From: Periplaneta americana | Taxonomy: Eukaryota > Arthropoda > Insecta > Blattodea > Blattidae | DNA: 64,000 bases | Reading direction: 5' to 3' | NCBI RefSeq assembly: GCF_040183065.1 | Contig: NC_091122.1 | Location: forward strand, 155,642,455 to 155,706,454 | Shown here: positions 1 through 11,764 of the stretch, piece after piece | How the letters are laid out: the number at the start of each line of letters is the position of its first letter | How positions within the stretch are numbered: the stretch's first letter is position 1 | The notes under the pieces: generated by a model | Told to the model about the DNA's origin: nothing | Databases searched by the model: none | What the model saw: the letters and a program-made list of their open reading frames with translations, nothing else | Program-made: the position numbers and the translations under genes

Positions 1-228
1 TTTAGTGCATCTGGAGACTGGGGACAGAGATTTTAAATTTCCTTGTGAACTCTTGTACCTTTCAATGGAACACGAAAGCTAATGTTGCTTATGAATAGGC
101 ACTGTACTAAAAAAAGAAAGATTTAAGACTTTATAAAATCCAATTTAGGACTTTTAGGAGTTTTTATAAAATTAACTATTAATAATTTTAATTTTACTAA
201 ATATTCCATTTTAGGTGGAAGTTTATGA

Positions 229-350
229 ACAGACCCAGAAACAAAGTTTGGGCCACCTGAATGGTCAAAGTTCCAGTTACAATATACTGCACAAAACTGA
301 GCATGTGCAGTGGAAAAATTCAGGTGGCCCAATTTTGTTTCTGGGTCTGT
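229..350. repeat. Short MITE, family M1, copy 1
   Basis: About 122 bp with long inverted ends: ACAGACCCAGAAACAAA on the left is answered by TTTGTTTCTGGGTCTGT on the right, and the pairing continues through GGGCCACCTGAAT. There is no coding capacity. A second full copy lies at 3215-3319 and a half copy at 4161-4213. The superfamily is not recognised. Confidence 0.7.
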
Positions 351-714
351 ATAAAGAACTGGTGCTCACAATATGCGTCATTAAACTGAAGACTCAAATT
401 CTACCAGTGAGACTGATAGCTGAATGGTCGGTTTCATTTCACATAATGGAGTTGCACTGACGCGAAAACTAATTTGTAAGCTCTTGGCTAACCTGAACAA
501 TCTATCGGCCCTTTTATGCTAGAATGGACATTTCCAAACGAAATTCGGTTCCAGGAATTTGGGTTAAATCTTCTTCCCTCCCCTTCTAACACCAATATGA
601 AACGAACTTGCCAGACCAGTGTTTGTCTGCAAGACGATTTTTTTAATAGTATTTTTTGTAGTTTTTTGGACATTTTTGCATTTGTAATACGGTATCAGTA
701 TTATAATTTTTTAA

Positions 715-1005
715 GGCAGTTGAGTAGCTCAGCTCGTAGAGCAACTGGTTATGTACTGGAAGGCCCGGGGTTTGATTCCGGGTGATGACGGGATTTTGTA
801 GTTGCCAAACTTCCAGAATGGCCCCAAGGTTCACTCAGCCTCCTATCAAATTGAATATTGGGTCTTTCTCGGGGGTAAAAGGCAGTCAGAGCGTGGTGCT
901 GACCACACTACCTCATTATAGTGCCGAGGTCAAGAAAGCATAGGGCTGTAACTCTATAATTCCAAGTGCCTTCATAAGATGTGTAGGGGTTACCATTACC
1001 TTTAT
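715..1005 (+). repeat. tRNA-derived SINE, family S1
   Basis: The head has an A-box-like TAGCTCAGCTCGTAGAGCA (722-740) and a B-box-like GGTTTGATTCC (768-778), followed by a non-tRNA body ending in an AT-rich tail near 1005. A tRNA-like head joined to an unrelated body is the SINE layout. It is not a functional tRNA, because the stems are imperfect and no mature 3' end is visible. Confidence 0.65.
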
Positions 1006-1762
1006 TTTAATTTAAATATACACATAATATTCAAAGGCATTTTTTAAGCACAAACATAGTTTTTAGGCATTTACAGGACTTCATGGATCATTTAGGCATT
1101 ACAGGTGCTATAGAATTTTAATAGGAAGATCCTGCATAAACAAAACGTACAGATATCTGAATAACATATGTCTAGGACGCAGCAAACTAGAAATCTCTTC
1201 CCTACTTATGAAATCGCAAATTATATCACCTTTGAGGACCTTGCATAAGAAGTGATAATCGAATTCATGGCGTCTAGCATATAAGCTTCGACAACTAAAT
1301 ACACTTTATCTCATAGCTACACTGAGAATCATTGGACAGAAATCTATGAACGTAAGGATAGTGGCATTGGCAGTAACAATGGTAATGGTAGTGGTAGTCA
1401 TAACATTAATAATAGTAGCAGAAGCAGTAAAAGATAAAATGGATTGCAAGGGTTCCATGGTAGCACTATAGATTAAAAGGGATTCAACAGTGGAAAAAAT
1501 TTGAGAAACACTGAACAATAGAACATGTAGAATTATTGCATACTCAAGTACTATATAGACCACATTATGACATTAAATTCAAACCACAGTCTATCAGTAA
1601 CAATATAGTGGAGCTTCTATTATCGTCAAAATTCTGTTTATTGCTTTTCCTGAATCATATTTCCTAAATCACAAATATTTGTACAATGTCAAGTATCCAG
1701 TCACTTGCCCAATTGTGTCGTATTGTTGCGACGTTCAAGAGCAGATCAAAATATGACCAATT

Positions 1763-2096
1763 CTTATATATATGTTACCGTTAAAAACCAAAATCCATCA
1801 AAACCAGTTTCAACTAGTAAGAAGTAGTTTTAAAATTGCAGATAGAAGCGAGTTTTCGTAAGATCTAGAATCAATGACAGGTTAGGTTTGGTTTGTTTAG
1901 GTTTTTGATTTATTTTGGTTTTTACCAAACTAAAATCTAAACAAACCAAACCTAACCTGTCACTGATTCTAGATCTTACGAAAACTCGCTTTCTACCTAC
2001 CTACATTTGCTTCAGCTAGTTTTTACTAGTTGAAACTGGTTTTGATGGATTTTGGGTTTTAACGGTAACATATATATATATATATATATATAGGAA
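1763..2096. repeat. Foldback MITE with about 140-bp inverted arms
   Basis: The left arm (about 1765-1905) and right arm (about 1930-2085) are near-perfect reverse complements, including GTTACCGTTAAAA against TTTTAACGGTAAC and AGATCTAGAATCA against TGATTCTAGATCT. Only about 25 bp separates them. The ends are TATATATA runs, consistent with insertion into a TA microsatellite. It is non-coding. Confidence 0.8.
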
Positions 2097-2428
2097 ACAT
2101 TCTGTTTCGTAGTTACAAGCCTTACTGTGTGTAGTCAGGTTGCTATCTGTATCATATTGGTAAATCACAGCATTTAATTCTTAAAAACGAGTAAGGGGCT
2201 ATAATAAATAATTGTTGTTGTTTTTTTTTAAGGATACACTGAGGTGAAATATCATTTTTTGTGAAAAAAACTCGATTTTTCGTTTCCAACATTAAAAAAT
2301 TGTAGCATGGTTCAGAGAAAATCTCCATAAGTTTTCATGCAGGTTTCTTCAATCAGCTGTTTTGGGCCGCCATTTTTAAAAGCTGTATGCTCTAAATGGC
2401 CCTTTAAATGCTACAATCCTTATTTCTT
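2097..2428. other. Non-coding stretch, possible MITE remnant
   Basis: No gene is visible. The segment starting near 2231 (AAGGATACACTGAGGTGAAAT) has a weaker reverse-complement relative at about 4945-4980, suggesting a diverged repeat whose ends I could not define. Confidence 0.3.
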
Positions 2429-2444
2429 ACATATTAGGTCTGTT

Positions 2445-2706
2445 AATTCCCAATTTACCACGAAAATCGTCTGTAGCTGCATTTAGATTGGCAACAGGCC
2501 ATGATTGTTTGGCCAAACACCTGCACAGAATTGGAATATATCAGTCCCCTAACTGTCCATTGTGCAACTCAAACCAAGAAATGGATTCGGAACACCTCAA
2601 AATCTGTGCTTCAGTGGCTGGTCATGATAATATCTTTGAAAAATATTGGAGTGCAAGAGGTCAAATGACTTTATTGTCAAACACCCGGCATTAGAAAACA
2701 ACAACA
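2445..2706 (+). mobile_element. LINE-A 3' fragment (I/Jockey-like), copy 1
   Basis: A 5'-truncated non-LTR retrotransposon fragment. It encodes the C-terminal Cys/His knuckle region of an ORF2 protein, with motif CPLCNSNQEMDSEHLKIC and preceding residues LATGHDCLAKHLHRIG. The tail is (AAC)n. It is flanked by a perfect 16-bp target duplication, ACATATTAGGTCTGTT, at 2429-2444 and 2707-2722, so the insertion is precisely delimited. The reading frame ends in TAG just before the tail. Other copies lie at 40729-41047 and, as the recipient of a nested insertion, at about 62364-63340. Confidence 0.9.
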
Positions 2707-3214
2707 ACATATTAGGTCTGTTTCTGCGAGATTGTGATTGCTTGACAACTATTTGAATATTTCCAACCTCAACTATTGTGCATGATCATCAATGATCAAT
2801 TTTAAATTAATTTCAAACCATCCCTGCACAAATAATCATGTACTGTAAAATAATTTACTAATCTCATATATTAAAGATGTAATTAAATTTCACAGTATAT
2901 TTTAATAACCAATATAGGTAAGCATGGAAACATAAAATATTAATGCAAAAAGTACGTGTGTGCCAGTTCAGGGGGTAAAGGTGAAGCATAATTATCTTAA
3001 TGCTTATGCATCAATGTGATTTGAGATTGGTTTGCGCTTGATCCACAAATCTTCCCGATCATCAGGAAAGAGTCTGACTTTAATCAACTAGTTTGAAGTT
3101 ATCGCTGCACAAACAGGAAAGTTGATGTGTGCATGCTCATGATAGTTGCAAACAGAAGCTGCTGCATAAACAAACCTATTGCTTTACTAAAAATAACACT
3201 CCTCCAAATGTTGT

Positions 3215-3319
3215 ACAGATCCAGAAACAAACTCTGAGCCATCTGAACTCAGCATGCATAGTATGTTATAACTGTAACTTGGAAAATTCAGGTGGCCCAA
3301 ATTTTGTTTCTAGGTCTGT
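3215..3319. repeat. Short MITE, family M1, copy 2
   Basis: Diverged copy of the 229-350 element. The left end is ACAGATCCAGAAACAAA and the right end TTTTGTTTCTAGGTCTGT, with TA on both sides as a possible target duplication. Its last 40 bp plus about 40 bp of flank are repeated directly at 4161-4238. Confidence 0.65.
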
Positions 3320-3351
3320 ACTATGTGCATGATTTCTTTTTTTGCATCTTC

Positions 3352-4160
3352 TTAAGGGGACACTCCACTAAAAATGACAACTTTTCCCCTAATCATTTTT
3401 AACCAAATTTTGAGAGCATGTTTACTATTTAAAGGACTAACAAAATCCAAATTTTGAACTCCCAAATGTTTTTGACTTTAGATTTTTCCTATTTTTTTTT
3501 TTTAAAGAAATATTTTCAAACTTAAGTTTTTAGTAGAAGATCTTAACTTTTAAGCTTCCTTTTTTTTTTTTACATTCATAAGACATAGAGAAACATTTCC
3601 ATGCATTCATTTCATGAAATATCTCATTTATTCACTTTCAAAAACTGTCTGAAGTTTTGAAAATGCTATTTTTCTATAATTCATAAAATAAAATAATAAA
3701 ATAAACTAGCAGCATCTCTTACAAAATAAACACACAGAATCATGCATCTACCTCATAAATACTTGCAGTAAAAATTTCATCCAGATTGATTAATAAAAAG
3801 GTTGGTGTTGAATCAAGAAAAATAAACTGACGGAAAAATGGATTTGAAAGTAAAATGAATATTTATGTAACACATATCTATTAAAATTCTCCTCTGCTAC
3901 ATTCATCTAGTAACTTCAGGGAGCCAACTTTAGAACGAAAAGTTACTAGATTTGTAATCAGAAATTTGTAAAAAAGAATTCTTTGATGAAAAAAATAATT
4001 TTGACAGCTCTTTAAATGCCATGCCATAGTCTTAATAAAAAAATGTAAACACATTTTGTAATCAGAATTGGGGTATGAAAATATACATTCTAAAAAAAGT
4101 GAAATAGTCAATAAAAATATTATGAAAAATTTTCATAATTTTCAGTGGTCTCCCTTTAAG
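3352..4160. mobile_element. TIR element with TTAA ends (piggyBac-type MITE candidate)
   Basis: About 0.8 kb, AT-rich and non-coding. The left end GGGGACACTCCACTAAAAAT pairs imperfectly with the right end AATTTTCAGTGGTCTCCCT, and TTAA stands at both borders. A TTAA duplication is the hallmark of piggyBac targeting, but no transposase remains and TTAA is common in AT-rich DNA. Confidence 0.5.
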
Positions 4161-4238
4161 AAACTTGGAAAAACTGAGGTGGCCAACATTTTGTTTCTGG
4201 TGTGTACTAAGTGCATGATTTCTTTTTGTGGGTCCTCT

Positions 4239-4664
4239 TAAAAGTCTGCTTAACAAAAAAAAACTTGCTATCAGGATTTTCTTTAAGCCTCAAGATTTTT
4301 AGTGGAAATATTTTTTTCTGTTAGACATAATAATTTTTACCTGCTTTTATTTTTGACTACATAAAATAATTTTTTCTTAGCTCTTGAGTAATAAGCTGAA
4401 AAAAAAAAATAGCAAGTTTTGTTTCAGGGAGTCTCCAAGCTAATAGAAATTCAGATATAATTAATACAGAAAAACTAATAAAATTATAAATACACATAAT
4501 AATCCATATCAGTAGGTACATCGCTAAGAATATTAATTTGTGCCGAAATTGGTCAACCCGGTTCACTAATTGGAAATGATGAAATTTATAATGTAAATGT
4601 TAGCTATGTGGAGCAAATTTCAGGCAACAATTTTGAAATTTGTAGGAGTAATTTTTCAAAATAT
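4239..4664. other. AT-rich geneless stretch
   Basis: Only short meaningless open frames; no repeat family could be assigned. Confidence 0.4.
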
Positions 4665-4669
4665 GTGTG

Positions 4670-4809
4670 TGTATCTAATGCTCTGGATTTAACAATGAAG
4701 TCATCATCCTTCTTGCTTCCCAATATTTTGATGGAAGGTCCACAAATGTCCTAAGAGTTTCACAATTAGCCAGGTGCTCCATCTCCATGTCCTCTTCTCT
4801 GGTGCACAG
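4670..4809 (-). mobile_element. LINE-B 3' end, severely 5'-truncated
   Basis: About 140 bp nearly identical to 62436-62578. On the minus strand it gives the final residues of a LINE ORF2 (CTREEDMEMEHLANC and a terminal LLNPEH-type ending) followed by a short (CA)n tail (GTGTGTGTATCTAATG on the plus strand). It is a typical dead-on-arrival 5' truncation. Confidence 0.8.
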
Positions 4810-5393
4810 TACTATTTAAATTTACGAAAATTTTAATGATTCATATAATTCTGGACCATATGAGATGAAACTTTGTACAAAGGCCATTTACATGCAGCAT
4901 TATATCTGTATAAATGTTTAAAGATCTAGCTCACATGGTTAAAAAAATTCAAATTTCACCTCACTGTAACCTTTCATTAATATAAGCTTTTATGTTGCCC
5001 TGTTAAAGCTGTGAACATTACAATGTTTGTGCAAATACTGCACAGAACCTTGTTTTGAGCATATATTATAACAGTCAGGTGGCATTGAACTCAAAACTAG
5101 TACACTGGCTCGTAGAACTTTTGTCCTATGAAATAATGTGGAAGTGAACTTTGTGAGATATTATGTTGGAAATATGTCTACATATTCCACTCCAGATGTC
5201 GTCCTGGGAAGGGAAGTATTTGAGTTCAAAGTTGCAGGAATATACCCAGCTAATCGAACCAAAGACAAACTTTCAGAACAATAACGGTATATGTAGCCGA
5301 CAGGAGTAAAACATTGAGTCCATTTTGCACAAAAATGTTTAAAACATGTTTATTTCTCTTGAGTATTAGGTTGTATCAGATATGGTTCCAATA

Positions 5394-6408
5394 CAGTGGC
5401 GGTGCGTCAATAAGAGCACAAGAGCACGTGAACACCTTGTTTCCATTAATGCACGACTAGTTTTATTATTTAATACCGTATTGACGTAGTGGGGATGTAT
5501 AATATCAGAATCCAGTATTTTAAACTTCCCGCATCTTGCATAAACTTCTTATGTAAACTTGGCAACATCCGTTCACGTACAAGCCGTGCTCTTTTCAAGA
5601 AGGTTACAGGAATTTCACGCATGTGCGGGAGAAAAGTGTTTTTCGCTGGCCGCTTATGACTCGTCAAGAGCACAAAGCGTTAAGTGAACAGTGAATCTAT
5701 CCTACAGATGTCAGGTGCATTGACCCCTATCGTTCACGTGCCATATCTCGAGGAGGAAATTTAATAGTCTATAGGTGTCAGCATCTCACTGTCAGAACGT
5801 TTACTTCATGTGGGTGTGTGTACAGTGCTGCTACGAGAGTGTATTTTGTGAATTACTATACTATAGCATAGTTTGGCTTTCAAACAAGTGCTGGCTGAAT
5901 GTGATGGTGGTATGAATTTAAATATATGAATGTGGTGTATATTATTTAAGAATAATATTTACTGGCATGTATTTATAGAAATCAATCTATGCGAATGGGA
6001 TTACAGTACTAGTATAGGCTACAGTGTATCAGTGTGTTGTGAATCAAAATATATTACTGAACACACGCGTTTGTAAATAACGGCACTGTGGTATGTATTA
6101 ATTTTTAACAAACGTAAACAATGAACTCTGTTCAAGTAATTTTGAATAGTAAAGAACTGGGTAAACTGGCTTACCAGGAAAAATTGGAAATAAAAAGACT
6201 GGGTTTCATCATCATCATTATTATTATTATTATTATTATTATCATTATTATTATTACATGTTGTTTTGAATTTATATACGGTTTTTCGCTAGTGAAATAT
6301 TGGAATCATGACATTTCACATTAGGCTAAAAGTACGATTTCTAACTCTCTTCGATTTTGGAACACAAAATTGTGAACACACGCAATATTTTATCACGAGC
6401 CGCCACTG
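5394..6408. mobile_element. Non-autonomous hAT element
   Basis: The terminal inverted repeats start CAGTGGCGG and end CCGCCACTG, the CAGTG-type terminus common in hAT transposons. A perfect 8-bp target duplication TTCCAATA lies at 5386-5393 and 6409-6416, the length expected for hAT. The 1015-bp interior has no transposase but carries an (ATT)n microsatellite. Flanking sequence (TTGTATCAGATATG, then TGTTTGGTGTTGAAA) recurs uninterrupted at 6861-6898, giving a paralogous empty site. Confidence 0.88.
6207..6255. repeat. (ATT)n microsatellite
   Basis: About 16 ATT/ATC triplets inside the hAT element. It accounts for an apparent polyisoleucine reading frame. Confidence 0.95.
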
Positions 6409-7199
6409 TTCCAATATCATGTTTGGTGTTGAAATCACAGGAAAATTTTTCATCTTCCCTGCACATATAAATACCATGTTGGATCATAAACATAGAATAG
6501 ATCACATCGCGTTTTGACAAGAATATTACGAGTATCCATGGGAAAATGTAGTATTTTCAGATTAAAAGATTTTCTCGAACACCAGACATAGGCCTAATCA
6601 GTTATTTCGTCCTATTGGATCCAAAAGGTTCCAGTCAGAATTATGTAACATCAACACAACATAGTGGACGTATTTCTGTCGCGTTTGGAGATGGATTTCC
6701 TGGCTATGAGGAGGAACTCTATGTAAAATTGAAGAGAATTTGACTTCCCAGCAATATATCCACATCCTGAAAAATACTGTATGCTACCTAGCATACGCAT
6801 GTTGCAACCTGATATAATTATATTTTTTCAACAGGACAATTCATCCATCTACACATCTTTGTTGTATCAGATATGCTTCCAATATGTTTGGTGTTGAAAG
6901 CACAGACATTTGCTATTTCTATATGTTTTGATTATTTTTTAGTTTGTTATCCACATTTTCGTTCCATTACTATATGAGAGTAATACGCAAATCTTTTTTT
7001 ATGTGTGCAAAATATAAATTAAACTGCTTTATCCTACGGGATTTAATTGACAATCAAGTTTTAAATTATACACATACCCATAAAAATTTTTCTAATAAAA
7101 CTATTTACCCGATTTTTTTAGAATATTAATCTAATGATTGTTAGTGGCACTTTTAATCAATATAATTTTATTAACGTAGTGTTATTACCAATGACAACA

Positions 7200-7863
7200 T
7201 CTTACTTACTTACAAATGGCTTTTAAGGAACCCGAAGGTTCATTGCCGCCCTCACATAAGCCCGCCATCGGTCCCTATCCTGTGCAAGATTAATCCATTC
7301 TCTATCATCATATCCCACCTCCCTCAAATCCATTTTAATATTATCCTCCCATCTACGTCTCGGCCTCCCTAAAGGTCTTTTTCCCTCCGGTCTCCCAACT
7401 AACACTCTATATGCATTTCTGGATTCGCCCATACGTGCTACATGTCCTGCCCATCTCAAACGTCTGGATTTAATGTTCCTAATTATGTCAGGTGAAGAAT
7501 ACAATGCGTGCAGCTCTGTGTTGTGTAACTTTCTCCATTCTCCTGTAACTTCATCCCGCTTAGCCCCAAATATTTTCCTAAGTACCTTATTCTCAAACAC
7601 CCTTAACCTATGTTCCTCTCCCAGAGTGAGAGTCCAAGTTTCACAACCATACAGAAGAACCGGTAATATAACTGTTTTATAAATTCTAACTTTCAGATTT
7701 TTGGACAGCAGACTGGATGATAAGAGCTTCTCAACCGAATAATAACACGCATTTCCCATATTTATTCTGCGTTTAATTTCCTCCCGAGTGTCATTTATAT
7801 TTGTTACTGTTGCTCCAAGATATTTGAATTTTTCCACCTCTTCAATGGATAAATCTCCAATTT
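7200..7863 (-). mobile_element. RTE-type LINE 3' fragment, copy a
   Basis: The minus strand encodes the C-terminal part of a LINE reverse transcriptase: [15 protein letters not shown], then [20 protein letters not shown], then [20 protein letters not shown]. The catalytic palm with YADD is missing through 5' truncation. The frame is open for 218 codons to the normal stop. The tail is (GTAA)n. A perfect 18-bp target duplication TTATTACCAATGACAACA lies at 7182-7199 and 7864-7881. The clade (RTE/BovB-like) is judged from the C-terminal YGCETW and GRPRRRW motifs. Confidence 0.92.
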
Positions 7864-8375
7864 TTATTACCAATGACAACAGCCAAAGAAAAATAAGCTA
7901 TATGCGCATAATAATGCAAAGAACCGTGGCATGAGGAGGAGCTACAAAATGCCGTGTTTATTAAATTTATCTACTGTATATCACTAGACCACTAAGTAAA
8001 CATATTCTCTTTGAGTTTACTAAGTAGCTTGGTTCAACCTTTCTGTTGTGAGGAGGAGTGGTATGTTACCTGCGGGGAGACTACCTGCCGCCTACGCTAC
8101 TGTCCTGGAGTGAGTACAAATACCAACTTAAGAACGAGAAAAACTGTATTGTATATCGGACAAAAGTTTTGCGAGCCAGTGTACAATGAAACCTCACCTC
8201 ACTTTAAATGCAGATCCCTTGTATATGATGATAGGCTTGTTATTATGGAAAAATTTAATTAAGATAACTTGCTGATATGCATTTCATTTATGGAAGAGCA
8301 TATGGAAATGGAAGGAAAAACCTTGTTTAGAACACACCAATCACATAGGAAGAGGACTTTGTAACAAGAATCCCA

Positions 8376-8971
8376 TGAGATGATTCAAAAAGTAACATAA
8401 CAAAAGCTCTCACATATTTCCCCTCATGTTCGAATTTTCTGGCAGGACCACAGCAACAGACACAGCTTTATCATGCAGCTATTAGATGGCGCATATGTTG
8501 CGTCAGACCCTCGCAATATCAATTGTAAGATGGCTGCACGCCCAGAAATATGATCAAACATGGAAGTGTGTAGTGTGATATGGTTTTTTCGTCTGAAGGG
8601 CACCTCACTAGCAGAAATCCGTCAACTTATTGAAGTGCACGGTGCAAAATGGTGCTTCTGGTGGGAGAGGTACTGGACGAGCCTCCCTACAGCTCCGATC
8701 TGGCACCCAGTGATTTCCATTTCTTCGGACTATTGAAGAAGCACTCAGAGGTAAGCGATTCAACAACTGATACAATCATTCAGCAAGCCATCAAGATGTG
8801 GCTTCAGGAACTTAATGTAGATTTCTTCTATACCAGTATTGATGGCTTGGTCTACAGTTGGAACAAGTGTTTGGACAAGTGTCCTACTACTGTGTATCAG
8901 TATATCTGCCTATGAAATAAAGTTTGTCCATGAGAACTCTTGTTACCTTACTTTTTGAAGCGCCCTCGTAA
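8376..8971 (+). mobile_element. mariner deletion derivative
   Basis: Inverted ends share TTCAAAAAGTAA (left at 8384-8395, right as TTACTTTTTGAAG near 8947). On the plus strand the N-terminal helix-turn-helix start (MEVCSVIWFFRLKGTSLAEI, 8560-8619) is followed within a few codons by the C-terminal PPYSSDLAPSDFHFFGLLKK (about 8676-8735) with the third catalytic D region. About 200 central residues are missing. This is an internally deleted, inactive mariner copy. Confidence 0.8.
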
Positions 8972-8974
8972 TTA

Positions 8975-10258
8975 CCTGTGACACCATCTTTAAATGGATG
9001 CAACAATTGATGGAACAGCAATGTACAGCCAGTGGCAAGGCTGGTGGAAGACATTTTTGAACACTTGCTGTAATGAGTACTGTCAGAAATTATTAAAACT
9101 GTAATATCCTTTAAGTTACATGCATTCATTAAAAGTTCATAATTATATAATCAAAGGTTTCAGTTATCTTGCAGTGATACTTACAATGTTAGCACACACA
9201 TCAACACTTGTAACTACCAAACAGAACATTCCTGGACATGTTCCTGTATGGAAATTGTTTGCACTGTTCACCTCTACTATCCGTAAAAGTTTGTAACAAA
9301 GTCACGATCACACCCTGAATACATAGTGATCAAGTGGTCAATATGATACAAGATCACTCCTCAATAAAAATCCAATTTTAACAGGAAAGATTCATAAATC
9401 TTCACTGTTCCTATCAGGAATGAAATCAGGTTTTCAGCATTATGCACATTATGAACTCTCCTTCATCAATATGTGCAAAGAGGAAGAAGGGGATAGATGG
9501 AAAATTGAAAGACAAAGGAGGATACTCAAAACACATGTCCTTTGTTATCAAATAATATACAAAGACTGTTATGAATAACTTATGTTCCAGATTAATTGTC
9601 TTCTGTGATTTGCCATGTGTGCCACTGAACCATAGTTTACAGTTCAAACTTCAGCAATAGTGATGGGCCTAAGAGAAACGGAGCACATCTTATGTTAAAA
9701 TTGAACTATTTTTAATACATTCAACAGGCTTCTTTAAAAACAGGATATTCTGCATTGTATATTCCGAAAAACATAGCCTCTAATAAGACAAAACTTGTGC
9801 AATGTGAACAAATTCTCTAGCCTAGCAGACAGAAGATGCATTACGGTATTATTTTATATATTGCGAAATGGAAAACAATAATTACGACTTTATCAGAATC
9901 TACTTACGTACTGTGGAAAAAAAAATTAAAACTTACATGTACTGAATTTTTGTATATCCTACCTTTTACTATTTAGTCTGAGAATTAGAAAGATCATGAG
10001 TGTCAGACTTCCATGTTGAAGTTTAGATTTAAATCCCATACAGTCCAATTCAATTTGTCATGTAGAAAGAGGATGTTGGATACAATGATCATTATTACTG
10101 ACCTCTAATGCCAATCAAGTAGTATAATGCCTAATAGTTAAGTGACAGAGAGAGAGGAAAAGGAGATTAACGTATCCAACTTGTAAAAGAAACTGTTATT
10201 AGCCCAAACTAGAGTATTTTAAATACCTATGTAGTATAGTGAAATATCGTGTAATAAT
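8975..10258. other. Geneless stretch
   Basis: AT-rich DNA with no credible coding region and no repeat I can assign. Confidence 0.4.
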
Positions 10259-10372
10259 AATAATGTGAAGAACCTCCTACTGAAGGATGCATTGGAAGAA
10301 ATGGTGTACAGGAAAAGAGTTCGGGGCAGAAGAAGACGAGATTAAGATATATGTATCATATATGGACTCTAA
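10259..10372 (+). mobile_element. RTE-like LINE tail, left part (second subfamily)
   Basis: Encodes a degenerate LLLKDALEEMV and RVRGRRRR, the very C-terminus of a BovB/RTE-type ORF. It is interrupted at 10373 by a Harbinger element and continues at 11765. Confidence 0.7.
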
Positions 10373-10610
10373 AGGTGCGTACACACTTAGTGAACGAACA
10401 ACGAACGAATGACAAATGAATGCATTTGCTGACTGAAATCAGAACGTGTGTACGTTGCAGCAAAGGCAAACCGATCGTTTGGTTTGTCTTCAGAAGTGAT
10501 CTGTCGCTTTGTCAGTACATCAAAGGAAGTTGGTATTCGTTGTGGACGGGATTTGCCATTAGCTTGTAGTTCGTAGCAGAATGCAGCGCTTAATTCAATT
10601 TCACCAACAG

Positions 10611-11015
10611 GATGTCGAAACTGGAGTGGACGGAAGACGCTGTTATAAATCTTATTAATGCATATGGGAGCAGGAAACTTTATGGAATCCCAAGCATCCT
10701 ACTTACCACAATAAAGTAAGAAAACATGATGTTTGGGAAGCTGTTGGAAAGATGTTCAGCTGTAAATTAGGCGAGCTAAACATGCAAAATTTGAAAATTA
10801 TTTTTGTTCATTTATTTTCAGTGGATACATATTTTTTGTTTATTGTAGGGAGCAGAAGTCAAAAAGAAAACTGAGTCCCTACTGATATCATCCCGGAGGG
10901 AAAGGCAGAAGTCCACAAAATGATCTGGAATGGGGAGTGATGAAGTGTATGAGTCAACTTGGTTCGCGTATAAACATATGTCGTTCCTTTTGGACAAATT
11001 GACGCCCAGAAAAAA
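10611..11015 (+). pseudogene. Harbinger MADF-domain protein, broken
   Basis: Starts MSKLEWTEDAVINLINAYGS, then after a 2-base shift continues WNPKHPTYHNKVRKHDVWEA and KMFSCKLGELNMQNLK. This is a classic MADF (Myb/SANT-like DNA-binding) pattern with W, LWNPKHP and KHDVW landmarks. After an AT-rich gap, possibly an intron (about 10800-10850), come SLLISSRRERQKS and GMGSDEVYESTWFAY, typical of the second half of the Harbinger accessory protein. The frame is broken, so it is not functional. In intact elements this partner binds element DNA and brings the transposase to the nucleus. Confidence 0.75.
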
Positions 11016-11149
11016 ACAAAGCTCCAACCTTGTGCATACAAAATAAATTATTGGCACTGAAAAATGCCTTTTCGTGAGCATGATGCGCATTCGACAAACA
11101 CAGAAAAATCTCTCTTTTTAGTATTTTAAGATAATTATTGTCAGTGAGG

Positions 11150-11624
11150 TATCCGTATATTGAAACTTTCCCCTGTCTTGCAGTCTTCCCTTAATAAAAT
11201 CTTCCAGTTTCTCAATTATGGCTGTACATACTTCTGGAACAATCCTGCTAATCAGCTGTTTCGACACTTGGAATAAATACATTAAACTTGTAAACAAATC
11301 TCCTGTATCAATATATCGAAGTGTTAATGCCAGCCTTTCCTGAATAGGTATTGCTTTTCGTCAGCCTGTGTCTTTCTTGGAAATTTTTGGCCCTATTTTG
11401 CACAGTTATACTTCGAAGTCTGTTTCTGAAATGTGACAGAAATTATGAAACTGTCCCGATTCCATTCGACATAAATCATGAAGCAAGTCAGTGCCTCTAT
11501 ATTGATTGCGACTTTCGTAGAGTGGCGTCTGCCACCATCGCTTTTTGTTTTTTATCTTTCTTTTTATTAAACTGCCTATAATAACAACGGCTGTGCTTGG
11601 TATAATTATATTTTCGTCTGCCAT
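11150..11624 (-). pseudogene. Harbinger transposase N-terminal remnant
   Basis: Minus-strand start MADENIIIPSTAVVIIGSLI, then KKRRWWQTPLYESRNQYRG-type residues and CHISETDFEV. After frameshifts come YIDTGDLFTSLMYLFQVSK and IPEVCTAIIEKLEDF-like segments. The spacing fits the N-terminal half of a PIF/Harbinger nuclease; the DDE domain is not present. Inactive. Confidence 0.7.
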
Positions 11625-11764
11625 TATTGCGGATAATCAGTGAACGTGAATGTTTTCTGACCATTTGCTGATGATTTGTACGTTGCTCCAAATAGCGAAC
11701 GAACAACGAAATTTCGCTTCATCATTTGTTCGTTGTTCGTTCGCTAAGTGTGTACGCACCTTAA

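Larger units (their letters stand above)
10373..11761. mobile_element. PIF/Harbinger transposon, internally deleted
   Basis: Termini AGGTGCGTACACACTTAG and CTAAGTGTGTACGCACCT are perfect inverted repeats. They are flanked by the 3-bp duplication TAA (10370-10372 and 11762-11764), the target length of PIF/Harbinger. It carries both hallmark genes of the superfamily as remnants: a MADF-domain protein on the plus strand and a transposase N-terminus on the minus strand, converging. The DDE catalytic domain is absent. It inserted into an RTE LINE tail whose halves rejoin cleanly (GGACTCTAA then GAGAAAGGCAG) and match the uninterrupted relative at about 12880. Confidence 0.9.

Noticed and set aside
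715-790. Functional tRNA gene
   Set aside because: tRNA-like head runs directly into a SINE body; acceptor stem does not close.
1306-1563. 85-codon minus-strand frame rich in Thr and Ile
   Set aside because: Composition follows local GTA/GGTAGT-type simple sequence; no family or splice context.
7223-7879. Host single-copy gene of 218 codons
   Set aside because: Same sequence recurs at 22112, 26826 and 54765 with target duplications and simple tails; it is a LINE fragment.
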